In this document: in pieces, positions 1 through 14,113 of the stretch
Layout: each line of letters opens with the position of its first letter
How positions within the stretch are numbered: position 1 is the first letter of the stretch
NCBI GenBank assembly: GCA_028023455.1
Contig: JAQFVV010000570.1
Span: forward strand, 62,001 to 126,000
Source of the DNA: Epiperipatus broadwayi
Lineage: Eukaryota > Onychophora > Udeonychophora > Euonychophora > Peripatidae
Length of the DNA stretch: 64,000 nt
Reading direction: 5' to 3'
Notes under the pieces: generated by a model
What the model saw: only the letters and a program-made list of their open reading frames with translations
What the model was told of the DNA's origin: nothing
The model's database searches: none
Translations under genes and position numbers: made by a program

Positions 1-2465
1 TACAGCTCTGTTTATTACGGTGAATCTCATGCAAATATGTGAGAATTGGAAAAGAAAATATAAAGATTTGGTCAATTGCACACACTCCCTCATCAAAAGG
101 ATTCATGTCTTCTATTGTCTAAAAAATGAAATATCTAATTGTCTTATTTCTTTATTGTGCATCGTATACATATTACATCATGTCAATTATATAAGCCCAC
201 CTGTATTACATACTTTATTCAGCACTATAATTTTAGCAGTGTTTTGCCAAAGCTGGCTCAGTGCATTTAATTAGTTTATGTTTATTATATCTTTTCATCA
301 TAGCTTAAAGTCAATGAATGCTTCAGAAATATAAAATAAATATACTTATACTTTATTAATTACTCTAGAAATGTAATATCTAGATTGCTATGTAATGATT
401 CTCTTTTTTATACTATATGTATGGGTGAATTGATATTTTTTTAACTGTTGTCTTATTGTTGACTTGTTATATTTTATTGTTTGTTTTTAATTATTAGTAA
501 CTAGTTTTTGTATTTTTTATTCTCTTATGCATTCTATATCTATACAGTACATGCACATGAATTTGCTTAGCTATTAATATCTTAAGAATCATATTCTAAG
601 TGCTGTGATTAAGTCCTGGTTTATGAACCAAGAAGATTCTAGCTATCAGTATTAGATCTCACAAGATACTACTGTATTTAATAATTCAGAACTAATCCAT
701 GAAATTGTAAATAATTGATAGTCACTCTTTAACTTTTATAAGGGCATTACTTGAATATTAACTTCAATAAGTATTAGATAAAGTAAGCCATAGAGATAAA
801 GATCAAATCTTAAGCCTCTGGCCAAGAGTGTTCTTAAAAGTTACATTTTGATACCCAACAAATGACTTTATGAATTTTCATTTTTTCTCAAATACTCTTA
901 CCATAATTACATTATATTATGGCATGCCAATATATGGCTATAAATGTATAATTATGTTGATTATTACTGATCTTGTGATTTCCATACTTCATCAAATCAT
1001 TATCATTTTTATTTGGATGTACTTCACATTACATTTGGTGCACTAATGTTTGGCCATGCACAATGTGTAATACCCTCATTTGTGTGTGTGTGTGTGTAAT
1101 GGCAGATGATGATATACATGTATAATTTGATCAGCTGTGATATAAATATTACAAATAAAAAGTCTAAACTATTAAAATAAAAAATATATAATATATTTAA
1201 AGTTGAAGAAAATGCAGTAATGTGTATATGTACTTCTTATATCAAGTATGTGTCCGTGCTATGGGTTGAGATATAAAATGTGTTTATTTAAAGAAAAGAA
1301 TAATTGCTAATATTAATAGTCATAATCAATGCATATATTTAATATTAGAACAAATTCTGAATTTATAAATCAACCTATTAAATATTATTTTGAATATCTA
1401 ATTTGCTTATCATTTTCAAACTTTTGATTGAAATACTATTTTATAATGATGATTCACAGATAATGTCTGATTTGAAGTAATTGATGCAGGATATTTCAAG
1501 ATTTTTATAATTATCAACAAAATAGACATCCATTTATGATGACATCTTACTACATGTTTGGCAAGGATTTCAATTTATGTCCTAATTTTGAAATCTTCTG
1601 ATGGGAAATCTGAGTTGAACAAGCATCAAATTTAATATAATTACTGTTGAATTGCAAAGAAACACAGCATGGACATTAAATCAAACAAATTTTGAATTTA
1701 GAAATAATAATTGGCCCTGCCACATTTAATTATATAAGCTGTGTTCAAATCCCTAACTAAATATTTTGAATATTACAGATTATAGCTTAATTAAATCTAA
1801 TTATCATTGCAATAAATCCTAAGGCAAACATAAAGTTGGGTTTAATTTTAAGCAGATAAGAAGAATTTCTGGGATGTTGTGACTATATCTTTAGCAGAAG
1901 ACAAGAGGTACCATTACTTACAACTTTTATTGCTTTAGCCTTAAATTGAAGGTTGCTTGATTTGAATTTATTCCCAGAACCACTTTATTATTTCCATGAA
2001 CATTTCTTTTTACCATATTATTTGCAATTCTTGCCTTAATAATTGTAAATCAAAATTATTAAAATAAAACTTTTCTAATATTTATATCATTACATATGCA
2101 CTAGCTGCAGAAAGGAATTTGCTATTAACTGAAAGGAGACCCTTTGATTCCTCTTAGACACCTTAAAGGAACCGAGCAGGGCAAATTCCTAATGTCCACT
2201 CCATACGTTCTTGTCATTGCAGCTGTTATTACTATGTGATTATTCATATAGCATACAAACATGGATGGGCTGCTCACAAACATGCATTAAACAGCTTGGT
2301 GAGTTAATTAGCTTTTTACCTCTGAGTTTAAGATAAACACCATGGTCTTTCTTCTCAGTTGCCTGATAAGGCAGAATGAATGTTTGTGTAAATGATAAAT
2401 ATTTTTCCAATATATACAATTATGACAGACAAAAATAAATCATGGCCCCTATTCCCAGGAGGCTG
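1..2465. other. Unassigned AT-rich sequence
   Basis: I recognise no gene here. A (GT)n microsatellite lies at about 1081-1098. The 84-codon open frame near the left edge has no recognisable domain and looks like chance. A somewhat more GC-rich island at about 2100-2240 is probably repeat debris. Confidence 0.6.
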
Positions 2466-3261
2466 TAAAGTCACCCAACTAATGCAGCAGTTGGTAGTCA
2501 AAGGCGGAAGGTGCTAAGAATCCCGATTGCGGACCCAGGCTGCCATTTGATGACGACTTTTTATTTAGGTACTTACAAACTGCAGATCACTTTCAAGTGA
2601 AGGAAGATTGCAAGAATTAGAAGAACTGTCTAATATTAAATGGGACATTATTGGACTTTGTGAAGTTAGAAGAAAAGGTGAAGCGACAATTGATTTAAAA
2701 AGTGGACATGTACTGTATTATAAAGGTACAAATATTGGAAATACACGTGGAGTAGGATTCATTATAAATGAAAAGTGAAAGAACAACCTTGTGGAGATTG
2801 ATGGTGTATCAGACAGAGTGGCAAGATTACTTATACAACTTAATAGCAGATACCTAATGCAGATAATTCAGATTTATGCCCCAACAAGTTCTCATAGCGA
2901 TGAAGTAGTAGATTTTTATATGGATGTACAAAAGGCTTTTGATCAGAGTAAACAACATTTTAAAATTGTTATACTTTAATGCTAGAATTAGTAAACAAAT
3001 GAAAGTGCTGTAGGTAATTTTGGTTATGGTAATAGAAATGAGAGAGGACATAGACTTGTGGAGTTTGCAGAAAAAGAAAAACTTTATATTATGAATTCTT
3101 TTTTTGAGAAAAATGTTAAAGGGAAATGGACATGGAAACATCCAAATGAAGGTACAGCAGAATTGGATTATATTTTGATTAATAGAAAATACATATTTCA
3201 GGATTGTAATGTTCTTAATAAACTTAATACAGGAAGTGATCATCGATTAGTTTATATTTGA
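2466..3261 (+). mobile_element. RTE-type LINE fragment: 5' part with broken AP-endonuclease
   Basis: A single reading frame from 2578 to 3261 translates to an apurinic-type endonuclease of RTE-like non-LTR retrotransposons. It includes a RSLSSEGRLQELEEL-like start, KWDIIGLCEVRRKGE, GHVLYYKG, GVGFIINEK, the IYAPTSS motif, WTWKHPNEGTAELDYI and the terminal GSDHRLV motif. The copy is dead: TGA at 2776, TAA at 2977 and further stops at 2983-2994. The catalytic GDFNA motif is damaged there, with only the bases for FNAR left in another frame. Similarity ends right after SDHR, so reverse transcriptase is missing. Bases 2466-2577 look like its 5' leader because they are GC-richer than their surroundings. 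Confidence 0.85.
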
Positions 3262-6200
3262 TTAGTTTTACACTAACTTAACAACTTTATCAGGATGACT
3301 GTCTAGTCACCATTGTCCTATAGATGAGTTGTTTTAAAACTTATCTTCCATAAATATATATATATGCCCAACAATAGTATTTCAATATTCCCAATTAATA
3401 TTTATTCTAGCAGCATATTTATGGACATCGTATGTAACCAAGCATCAATCCTATTATCTAAGCAAGAATTATCCTGAAGGGTTAAATGGAAAATTTATCT
3501 TATTGTAATAAAAGAATCCACCCCTAACTAGCTCAATCATAGGGCAGGTGGTACCTATATCGACAGATATATGTTAATAACAGGGTATCTACTTCAATTG
3601 AACCACTCAGATATATTACTAAGAAAATGCACTTAATGAGATTTAAAAAATAAATACTCATTACTTTAATGAAACTACATATGTTTTAATGGTCAAAGGC
3701 TATCATTGGGAAAATAATTCAACAGTTTTATGAGAATTAAAAAACAGAAAATATATATATACAGATTATAATATAGAATACACTTTAAATCAAGAAAAAC
3801 ATAAATACTACTTTAGTTCCTGAGAACTCATGCTATTTAGATAAATATAAAATGTAAGCTTACTACACAAAGATATGGCCATATGAATTGTCCAAATAAT
3901 GTCTCTGTTTTCAGTTTTTGAAGAATTAAAAATAATTTCTCCGAATTTGAGGGAAGATTGGATCAGATGCACACTTCAGCTTTTTGTACATGACAAGATC
4001 AGTAGCACATTTACTTTCATAGGCAGTGAGAATAGCTGAGCACATTTATGGTTATATCACCACATCATCATACTGGCATGCATGTATTCTTTTTTCAGCG
4101 TCTTTCAATTATATTTCTCATTAACAATTTCAACACTCCAAGGAAATATTGATTTTTCCACAGACAACTGATTGATTTGCCATCCTAATTAACCTCCAAT
4201 GCTTCACTCTTGCATATCTAACACGTTTTCTTCTCCGCTGCTCTCTGGTACCTTCTAAAACTCCGCAAAACTATTAATTAATTCACCGATTTTTTGTATT
4301 TATATTACTTTAAGATAACATAGAATGTTCTATCATTTTTAATTCACTTATCTCCCACCATTTACTAATTAAAAAACTAAAATGTTCGACTTTTTTAATC
4401 TGATATCCAATCTGGTTTCCCTTCTTGCTTTTCTAAATATTTTTACAAAAGAAACCATTTTAGCAGGTTTTACCTAAAAGGAGTTCATGTGTAATATTTT
4501 TCTTTTTTTAAAAAAAATAATATTTCAAAACAAATAATGCAAATTAAAATACATTGCTAACCATCCATTTCTTTTATAGAAAAAAAAAAATTTCTTTTTC
4601 TTTTTCAATTTTCATTTGAATTAAAGAAAAATCATTAAAAAAAAACAAATTATATATATTGTAACAGTAGCTGGGTTCGAATATGGGTACTAAATGAAGT
4701 AAAAGGCAATAATGATTACAAAAGAGTGTTTATTACGTTGTTATTACGGATTGAATTAATAGGTGCGAGAAAATTTATAGATATACATTCGAACCAATGT
4801 GAGTGAAAGCGTGAACATATACCATATTGAACCAGGTGGGGTGTTTTATCAATCACTTGAGGGATGAAACAAAATCTATATCTACTTTTGACTCTTTAAA
4901 TATAATATAATCTACATTATGAAATATAAACTTGTGAAACATTATTGTAAAACTTTTCTACAAAAATATGACACATTTATTAATCCAATCTGCACCAATG
5001 AAATTTAAGTATTGCTCCATATTGGCTCCTTAGGCAGAGAAGAGAGTATCCTAAGAGTACCTGTATCCAAGCTGAGCTATATATATTAGATATATAACTA
5101 CAGTTACATTTCCGGGCCACAGATGTCTTCTCGGCTACAGAATTCAACACCTATCATTCAAAGCACCTTTTTATTTCGGAGTCAACTCCGGGTGCCAGTC
5201 AGTTACCCAAAGATAAATAACACACTTTGAATGATTGGCAAACTAATTCAGCACCTAATAATGCATAATTGTTTTAATTAGTGGTAAAAGAATTGATGGA
5301 CAAGCATTAAGTTTAAAGATAATTTATTTTTAAATAAGTACTAATTATTATAACTTAAACTACTTCTAAATTTTCTTAATTAAATATAAACAATGATTCA
5401 TAATAACCTCAGGCACACATATTATAGTAAGATATACAATAGCAATATAATTCATTATTAGAATAATTACAAGCATTCACAACATATTCACTAATAGTTC
5501 ATTGTATATGGTTATAAAGTTCATTTATTAACTGACTCTGGAAGGCTTCAAGGTTCACAATGGCTACATTATTATCAGAAATTAAATAAGAAAAGTTATT
5601 CATTACCTATAGCATTTTGGACGTTGACTTCTTGCTGGTGGTTGCTTCATGTGAAAATTTTCCAATCGGTTGGATTTGTTTTTGTGGATGTTCCTATGCT
5701 TACTATTTCATGTCACTATTCTTTAAGACAGTTATAAATCCCTGGTGGTTTTCAAGTTGTTATGCAGGCATCACTTTTATCAGGCAGGCTGCTTGTTTCA
5801 TCAGACTCGGGCTGGAGCAAGGCCATATGCTTTCCAATGACTATTAGCACTGCATTGTCCTGGAAAAGATTCTGGATACATGATACTGATTGTAACTGAT
5901 TGATTGACTGAACTGATTGATTATTTATATGATGACTTATTGTCATTTTGTTAATTAGTTTTTATATCCTCCGGCTACATTGTTGGAATTCATCCACTGT
6001 TTTTGATTACATTCTTTTGATAAGATTTTGATCCTGTTTCAGTTGGTAACCATTGCTAATTTGTTGTCTGTGGATTATTTTTATTAGTAGCCATTGCTGA
6101 GTCTGTTTTTTAACTTTCATATCATTTTATCAACATCCATACATTCTACTATACTTCTTTATTTTTACAATCATTCGTTATTTACGCATGTACATTTTTT

Positions 6201-7779
6201 TCTTTCAAATAATGGAGACTTTTTTCTTTAAATTGAATGAAGAGATTTTTTATATAAAAGATTTATAGTTTAAACTGTCATACTTTTAATTCTTAATTAC
6301 TTGCAATTCAACTACTTTAGAATTTTCTAAGTTAATTCCCCCTCCCCTTCCACTTCCCTAACTTTTATAGATATCTTTTTTTTTAGCAAAGTACATTTTG
6401 TTTAAACTAATAATAATAAACTCTTTAGACTTTTATAAATTTCTTTTCAAATGAGATGTTTTTACTCATTTATGGACAAATTATTCTGCAATAGTTTTAT
6501 TATTTATCAATTTTAAACTTTACATTGTTTTATAAGATTTTTATTTTTTAATAATTGTAAACAATTTTAATGAGTACTGCTCAGTAGTGTTACAATGTAT
6601 ATTTATTACACATGTTGTTCTGATGTTGCATAGAATTAATTACTAACAGATTTGTATGTGCAGATGAAGAGAAGCAGTTAAGTGCAGAGTTGTATTTTTA
6701 TATTTCTGTTGTTTATTAATATTGTAAGTTATAGTTATTTAAATAATGTCATTAGTAGCACACATTTCTTAATGAAAGCAAATTAAAATATAAGGCTGGA
6801 AAGTAATAAAAGGAATTGAAAGTTATGCCACAGGCAATTTCTGTTGGTGACACTTGTCAGAATTCCAAGAATTGGCCACTAAGTATTTTGGAATAATGGA
6901 AACCTGATCATATTAAAAGCATTCCTGAGATAATGTTCATCAGCATATGGATGGAAAAAAGTGAGGTAAAAGAGAGATAAAAGAAAACTATTTTTTTGAT
7001 TTTGATTCGGAAAGTAGATTTCAGTCATTTTATTAATTAATAAAAATTAATAAGAATGGACTACATCAAAATGCTGGGGTAAAAGAATCATGTGGATTCG
7101 TTATACCGGCCCAGTGTACAGCAATTTTGTGACCTGCCTGACATTTATGGAGATTTTAGCCATTTATTTTAAACAAGTGAAATGATCACGGAACTCCCAA
7201 CAGCATGAACTTTCATGCAACCAATTTTAGAATCACCTACCTACCCTCTAGGATGGATTATCTTATGTGAAAATGTTATGGAATCTTTCATCACCTTCCA
7301 GATCAACAATTATCGCTAGGACTATCGCCATTGTAATACTCTAAGCTTAGAGATCATTAGCCTTAAACATGTGAACATTCACTCTCAAGTGAGGTAACTT
7401 TGACTTTCTCTCTATATATTAAGTGAACGTATAATAAATTAAGAAATATGTGCTTTGTCCCAACTTAAAGAAAGTAATTATAGAAATAGATTAAATCATT
7501 TAATAAATACTACTGACATATAGTTGCATTTTTTCATGGTGTATATTGATATTATATTTATGTATCGGAATGAATGAATCATATGTTTGAAATATTAATA
7601 TATACGTGTATTAATAAATCTTGGAATTTAAACTATAACTTGTGTATTTATTTGAATTACAAGATTCTTATGACTTTTGGGTTAGTATTTTAAAAGCTTA
7701 CCGATATTCATGACCGTATATTTCTAAAAGAAATAAAATAAGATTTGTAGGGCAGATAGGAAAATTATAAAGGTATATG
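3262..7779. other. Unassigned intergenic sequence
   Basis: I see no gene. Open frames such as 5617-5847 (76 codons) have no recognisable motif. A segment at 4660-5220 contains GGTTCGAATA at about 4673, which resembles a tRNA-type B box. It may be SINE debris, but no A box, tail or target-site duplication was found. The rest is AT-rich with long T and A runs. Confidence 0.5.
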
Positions 7780-9580
7780 TTTCTTTGTAAGATAATCTTG
7801 GCTTCATTCTCCCAATAGACATTGTCTCTGACCTTAGGACTGAGCTAGTCTGGATAAGGTATCCAAAAAAGGGTCCACTTGAACTCTTTCATTTATTTTC
7901 GAGGGATATATTTTTATTAATTGGTAAGATTGGTGCTTGAGATAGGACTTGTTCTATGCTCATAAATATACCTACTCAAAGCTCAGGTTAATCTGTTCTC
8001 ACTTAAATTCTTAGAATAGGATCATGGGTAGACTGATAAAATATGTAGACCTATTTTGCATTTTCCCTTTAATATTATATATACATATTTCATAAAAAAG
8101 CAATGTGCAAGTCCCTAAACCATGGTGGGTAAAATGCTTATATGATTTTTTTAAACAAACGAGCTACCGTGTCTGCAAGCCTACATGAGAATATTTTTCT
8201 TGTGACAGGGTTCGATTTTGGTTCCAGTTACAATACCCCCTGGCAGGAAGCTTTCAAACTCAATCTATATATTTTGATGGCTTGAACTTAAATAACAAAA
8301 AAAACTTCCCCCTAATGACAAATCTTTACTTTCTGAAACTATTGAAGCCCTGCCCACCTATCTAGGACTCCTTATCTAGACCACTAGCATTTATAGAAAT
8401 TTTGTCTGCAACTGGCAGATTGAAGCAAAAAGAAATGGATGACCTGACGATACATAAGTTTGGCCACCAAACAGGCCTCCACAATGTGCTATGCACAATA
8501 TATGACCAACTCCTCTCAGGCTTAAATTTGGCCACACATGACCCCTATAAAATCTTTATCACCCTGCTACTTCCAAGTTTTGGGAGTGGGGAAGATTTAC
8601 TCTTGGCTGAGTTTGAGGATTAAAGCCAAGATGCTGCCCATTTCTGCAGCCTTATTAGTGGGACAATATTGGAATGCCATGCTCCTCTTCTGCATTATAG
8701 GCTGACTCATGGCAGATTTCATCTGCTGCATGAAAAAATATATGGGTTACAACACTAGATCAAAGCCACATCTGAGATGAGCCTTCATACAGTATGCAAT
8801 ACCCCACACACCCAATCCAGCAGCCAAAACCCCTCCATCCATGATGAAATCAAGAGTGCACCCCCTCACGCTTTAACAGCCACAACTTACCTAATTATTT
8901 GAAATCAAAAAATACATTTGTTTTTCTTCTTTCTCCCCCTTTTCTGTTTTCTTTTATATTTGAACCTATCCCTTTTAATGCTAGAATCAATCTACTCCTA
9001 TGTAAGCATTAACAATAAATGGCATTAAACAAACTCTAAATAACTAATTCAGAGTATAGTAGCGGAAATGACCTTTCCCCAACAGCCACCATTTGAAATG
9101 GAAATGAGATTGTGCAATGGAATGAACTATCCTAGGCTCTTGTTTAACAGTTCCACAGATTTGGATGACATTTATGATGGATTGGATATGACAACAATCT
9201 GAGTTCATGCATCCAACAAATGGCTGCGCTATTTCTAACAGAGCAGTGTATTATGTATAAGGCCAGATTCTCCTAACAATGCAATTGAACAATGTCTAGC
9301 ACCAATAATTGATTAATTGGATTGGAATATAACAAAATAGCTATTTGTATCACTTGTTTTATTTATACCTTGAGACCATGGAATGAGTTTGAGTCCAAGT
9401 TTGCTAATTCTAAATGTATCACATTTATATATGCTGACTTCAACTCTAATGCATATTACCATATAATTGTTCTTTATGTCATTGATATCATGGGTTCTCA
9501 TATTCCTGTTACTCTTCAGTATTCAAACTCTGCAGTTATATGCACAATCCTAATAAGCATCTCTGAGTTAGGTGTGTGGT
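7780..9580. other. Unassigned repeat-like sequence, less AT-rich
   Basis: This stretch is GC-richer than its surroundings, as is typical of young or formerly coding repeats. Bases 7915-7980 (attggtaagattggtgcttg) resemble 62955-62995 (ataagattggcgcttgg). That hints at dispersed LTR-like remains, perhaps a primer-binding region. The open frames at 8402-8623 and 9322-9612 have no recognised domain. I cannot name a family. Confidence 0.4.
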
Positions 9581-9679
9581 ATGGCATGTATAATGTAAAG
9601 TTGGATAAATGAAATGGCATGGATAATGGAAAGTTGAGTAAATGATATGGCACGGCTAATGGAAAAATAGATAAATGGT
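9581..9679. repeat. Three tandem 33-bp units
   Basis: Units start at 9581, 9614 and 9647 with a constant 33-bp period. Each begins atggca and ends with a gataaat/gtaaat core. The second unit is close to the first and the third is more diverged. Confidence 0.85.
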
Positions 9680-10635
9680 AAACATACACATTCTAATTAA
9701 GTAAAATATATTATTATTTTATTATGGGTGATTTACCTTTCCTAACAAATCAGTTTGACATTAGGATAGATCAGATCATCCCCATTTGATTCACATATGA
9801 TTATCCCCTAACCTTTGACCTCATGTAGCATGGTCATTCACTACCTGCTCTAAATATTTATTCAATTTAACAATATAATTTATGATTAATTTGATGATTA
9901 CCCAGTTAAGCAATCCTATTCCATGGCTTTCATTTGGCGATCTTAATCTATGGCAGTATGTCATGATTTACTGTCTCTTTGGGTATCAAGTCCCCTCTTT
10001 AAAACTAGCAGTGATTATGATAACAATAACCATTCATACAGGATGTTTAGTCAGTCACACAGAATAACAACTTGAAACTTTCTTTAAAATGGAAAAAAAA
10101 TAATGACTTACTGATCGTGATGTTTCGCATATATATGTTTGAAGGATAATGGTCATTTAATAATTGACTGGTCAGGCTTAGTATGGTGTAGATTATTGCA
10201 GGTGGGTAATGTTTGAATGTCCCCTTACAATCTTGCCTTACAGGGTTAAAATTTTAATTGGTATTCAAATTTTAACACTGATAAGTGCATTAGTATGTCT
10301 TTAATGTAATGTTTTTTTTAGTTGGATGGATTTCTAAACATATTTCTTAACTGCTACATATCTTTAGTGATTTTGAGTAGACTTAGCTTTGATGGCCCTA
10401 TGGTTAAGACTTAAACGGTAATGTGCTTCTGTCACAGATGGTATATGGGTTTATTTGCTGACTTTCTTCCTACTCCCTTTTGAGCCTTACTGGATTCATG
10501 AAGGTCTAGCTAAATATTAGCGTATCAATTTATTGACTCCCATATCTTGGCTACTCTCAAGGTATTCCAGTGATTGTTTGAGCATTAACTGGTGATACCA
10601 TCTGATGTGTCCCGGCTTTTACCGGTGATCAGCAA
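9680..10635. other. Unassigned sequence beside a Ty3-type LTR
   Basis: No gene is recognised. The 61-codon open frame at 9882-10067 has no motif. This stretch is the flank beyond the 3' end of the minus-strand Ty3-type element. Confidence 0.5.
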
Positions 10636-11179
10636 TGTTAACTTTGGTTTAGTAAACAGAGACCAGGTATGGAATATAAGTTTAATATACATAAAATAGC
10701 TAATGTACAATATAATATGGAGAACTAACTACAACAGTTGGGGATCTTAATATCCTAATGCTCCCCATGTACCAAAAGTTAAAAGTTTATAAGTAAAGTT
10801 CACTCTACCTGCGACAGGCATAAATTTATTATCCATGAAGAACCCAGTTGGGCATTGTAAAATAAAAGATCAGTATGATGATTAAGGTCCTAGTCGGCTG
10901 GATTGCCTACAGACACCGATTACCTGGGCTATTGTTCTCTTGAACATATACCCACCAACACTAGCAGGAAAGACTTTGAGAGCCTTTTAACTTTTGTTTT
11001 CATACCTGTTGCATCTTGGTCTCATTTTCTTTCTATTTCTGCAGTAGTTGGTAACCTGTATCTGTTAGATCCGGGTTCCACTGACTTGTTTTGTTCTATA
11101 TATGCTAGTTGTTTTAGTTAATCAGCTTGACAATCTATAATAGTTATCAATTGTTATTACTCTATATACATATATAACA
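10636..11179 (-). repeat. Candidate 3' LTR of the Ty3-type element
   Basis: On the minus strand the integrase region is followed by a purine-only tract (AAGGGGAGGAG, 11190-11180). Next come TGTTATATATG and, 544 bp later, GTTAACA at 10636-10642. The ends TGTTA...TAACA form the short inverted repeat expected of an LTR. There is no second LTR in the window for confirmation, so the outer boundary is an inference. Confidence 0.55.
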
Positions 11180-11189
11180 CTCCTCCCCT

Positions 11190-12600
11190 TACTCCAGAAC
11201 TAGCTTCTCTTTTTTAGACAGTCCTCAATTTGTATGGCTTTTGTATCTTCCTTTTTGGGCGGCTTATATCCGTTGTTCCTTCGTCTGGCTTTGGCATAGG
11301 GATTGCGTCTATTTCATTATCATCAGGTGTTGTCTCTTCTTGTTTGTTTGTTGCTCTATATCCAATTTCTCTTGGTCCTGCAATCCTACTTCACTTGGAA
11401 TGTGTCAACATTTGCAGTCTACCACGCAATGTCCAAGATGGTTTATGTGTCTTCTATATGTTGTGCCATCTTGTAACTGGATAATTACTATGTGCTGGGA
11501 TAACAGCCTTGTAATTATCCCTTCTACCCATTTTTTCCATAGCATATCCCTGACACAAACTCCATCTCCCTTTGCGCTATCCATTTTTTTGGTGGGTTTG
11601 GAAGCAGTAATGATAATTTAATGTGCAATTTCCTGTCCATTAGTAATTCCACTGGTGACCTCTCATAGTGGTCGATGGTGTTTAGTGTTGTTGTAGCATT
11701 GCGTCATTGATATCTAGTTTTCTTAAGGCTTTCTTTATATTCTGTACCACCTTTTCAGTGAGTTCATTCGATTCAGGGTAGTAAGCTGGTATCCGTATGT
11801 GTTTGATACCATTCTTCTGAAAATATCCTTCAGTTTCTTTAGCCGTAAATGCCATTCCACTTGTCAGGCACAATTGTTTCTGGAAGTCCATGGCAGGTGA
11901 ATATTGAACTTAGTATCTTACCGGTTTCATTGGCACTAACATCTTTCACTATTCTACACTCTGTTCACTTTGAATATGTATCGATAATCACCAATAGTAC
12001 TTCCTGTTTATTGGGCCAGCATGGTATATGTGGAGACTTTGCCAAGCCATTGTTGTTGCCTTTGGCCATGAGTTGTAATCTTTCGTTGGCATATTCATCT
12101 GTCTCTGACGTGGTGCACATTTTTTTAATATTTTGCTCGATGTCTCTTGATATTTTTGGCCACCATATGCAGCTATGAGCCAGTGCTTTTTCCAGTACCA
12201 TTCCTGGGTGTCCTTCATACGGTGAACTTAAAACTTGTCTCTGCTCCATAGGAATCACAACTTGATCACCCATTAATACGCAGCCTTTACAAATGGATAG
12301 TTTATTTCTATTTGCCCAAAAACTCAGGTCAACGTATTCAGGCCTCGAATCTGGCCATCCATTTTTAATCCATTGCTTCAATCTCTGGTAGCCCTGATTG
12401 GCATTTGTCCAGTATGTCTGAGTTTAAGACATCTATATAATTTATTTCAACCTCTGTACTAATTTTCTCGTTTATCTGGCATTCGTGACAGCGCATCTGC
12501 ATGTGCTATTTCTTTGCCTTTTTGATATTGGAGTATATAATCATATCCTGCCAAAAGATTTCTCCAGTGCATCATTCTGTGCTGAACCAGCCTTCATTAG
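11190..12600 (-). pseudogene. Ty3-type retrotransposon pol fragment (RNase H end and integrase), decayed
   Basis: Read on the minus strand from 12600 down, the order is as follows. First is an RNase H C-terminus with YILQYQKGKEIAHADALSR. Next is a linker and the integrase zinc-finger region (EGHPGMVLEKALAHS, then WWPKISRDIE). The start of the catalytic core follows (LLVIIDTYSK, first Asp). Next is a segment with GIKHIRIPAYYPESNELTE, holding the family's third acidic residue. Last is a C-terminal KWVEG...LQDGTTYRRHINHL segment near 11390-11500. The frame is broken by several shifts and stops. One extra base lies at the second catalytic aspartate (about 11860), and Cys residues of the zinc finger are partly lost. 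Protease and reverse transcriptase are absent, so this is a 5'-truncated, dead copy. Confidence 0.85.
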
Positions 12601-13933
12601 TTGGTGCAGATCATCACTTTCCTACACATGAATACAATTAGTGCTGTTTATATTAAGATAGCAAATCTTCAAACGTTAATGGATATGCTTCAATCTTCAC
12701 CACCCTCCAACTCCTCAGTCATCCATATTGAAAATCTGAGGTTGGAACACTCAAAGCCCTTGATATATATATATATAATATATTTGTAATTTGAGAACTT
12801 ATTGATTTCATTTTTATGATACATGTTAATTCCATGCATATACGTGATAATATTAAAAATTTGTTATTATTATTAGAAGTTAATTGTTCTTCTATTCAAA
12901 TATTATAATGGTGGATTTAAATTAACTTGGTTATAAATTTTAAAATGACCGATTTACTTGCACAAATTTGAAAATGTTCTTAGAAGTTCATGGATATATT
13001 TATTTTTGAGGCCTTAAATTTTTAGCACTCAATTCAATTTAAATTTGATTTAGTATTGATAGGATAGCTACCCTTCCAGAAATGGAGCAGCTAGTTCATA
13101 TTTTTTGTTTCTAACTTTGCATGGATTTAGTTTGCCACAGGACTGTTTAGCTTAGTTGTCCTTTCATTTTAGCTTTTGTTCTGTCTTTTATATTTTCCTG
13201 CTAAACAAAATGTTTTGCTCTGAATAGTTTTATGCAGTTATTTTATTTTCCAATCTCAATAATTCATTTAATAAACTGTTTTATTTCCTAATGTAAAGTT
13301 GTTTATATATTCATTTTAATTAAAATGACAAATTTACTAAAAACTATACATTTGATAAAATATTTGAAACAATTTTTCTTCTTTTTGGATTTATACCTAA
13401 TTTAAATACCTTATATATAAAGAAAATATTTAATACAAAGTTTAAACATAGACAGATATTCATTTTTATTTTTGACTTTGCCAATTTTTTTTTTCCTTTT
13501 TAAAATTTTATATATCTACACTTATGACATAAATCATAATTCCTATTTGAAAATTATTAATATAATTGCAATATCTTTTTTTAAAGCGGACTTATAGACA
13601 AGACATTAATATTTATCATGAATTAATTAACATTTTTTAAATGTAATTTCTATTATTTTTATATTTTCTTACTAACATATATTCTGTTAAAAATTTTAAC
13701 CATCTAGCAATTGCTTATATAAGTCAAATTTTTAAAAATATTATTATGTTAATATTGAAGATGTTTTGTTGGGTAATTAATTCATTGTGATATTTAGTAA
13801 TGTTTATAAATAAATAGTCAGATGTCACATGACCTAATTTAAACAAACATATTACAAATCAAATGTTTTATTTGCAGTTCTTTATAAAACGTTAGTAATG
13901 TTTATATCTACTTCATATATACATTAATTTTGT
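12601..13933. other. AT-rich sequence downstream of COX11
   Basis: This is very AT-rich with long homopolymer runs. I see no protein, RNA gene or repeat family. The COX11 3' UTR probably ends near 13920. Confidence 0.55.
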
Positions 13934-13950
13934 TTTATTTTGCTTTTAAT
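13934..13950 (-). promoter_or_regulatory. Candidate COX11 polyadenylation signals
   Basis: On the minus strand, ATTAAA (13950-13945) and AATAAA (13939-13934) lie about 165-180 nt after the COX11 stop. They are the first such hexamers I found downstream. In sequence this AT-rich such hexamers also occur by chance. Confidence 0.4.
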
Positions 13951-14113
13951 ACTTTTTTTTTTGAAATGATAAAACATTTTAGCATACTTTTAAAAAATGT
14001 TTCTAATTTTTATACAGAAAAAGTTTTTTTACAGGGAAAAAATGACTAAATCCTTTTTCTTCAAAAGATGCAAAAATACATCCAATAATGTTATTATATC
14101 AACTCCTTCCATT

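Noticed and set aside
8402-8623. 73-codon open frame as a gene
   Set aside because: No motif, no splice-linked neighbour, and surrounding sequence looks like old repeats.
11230-11621. Two plus-strand open frames (84 and 126 codons)
   Set aside because: They are antisense to the integrase C-terminal region of the Ty3-type element.
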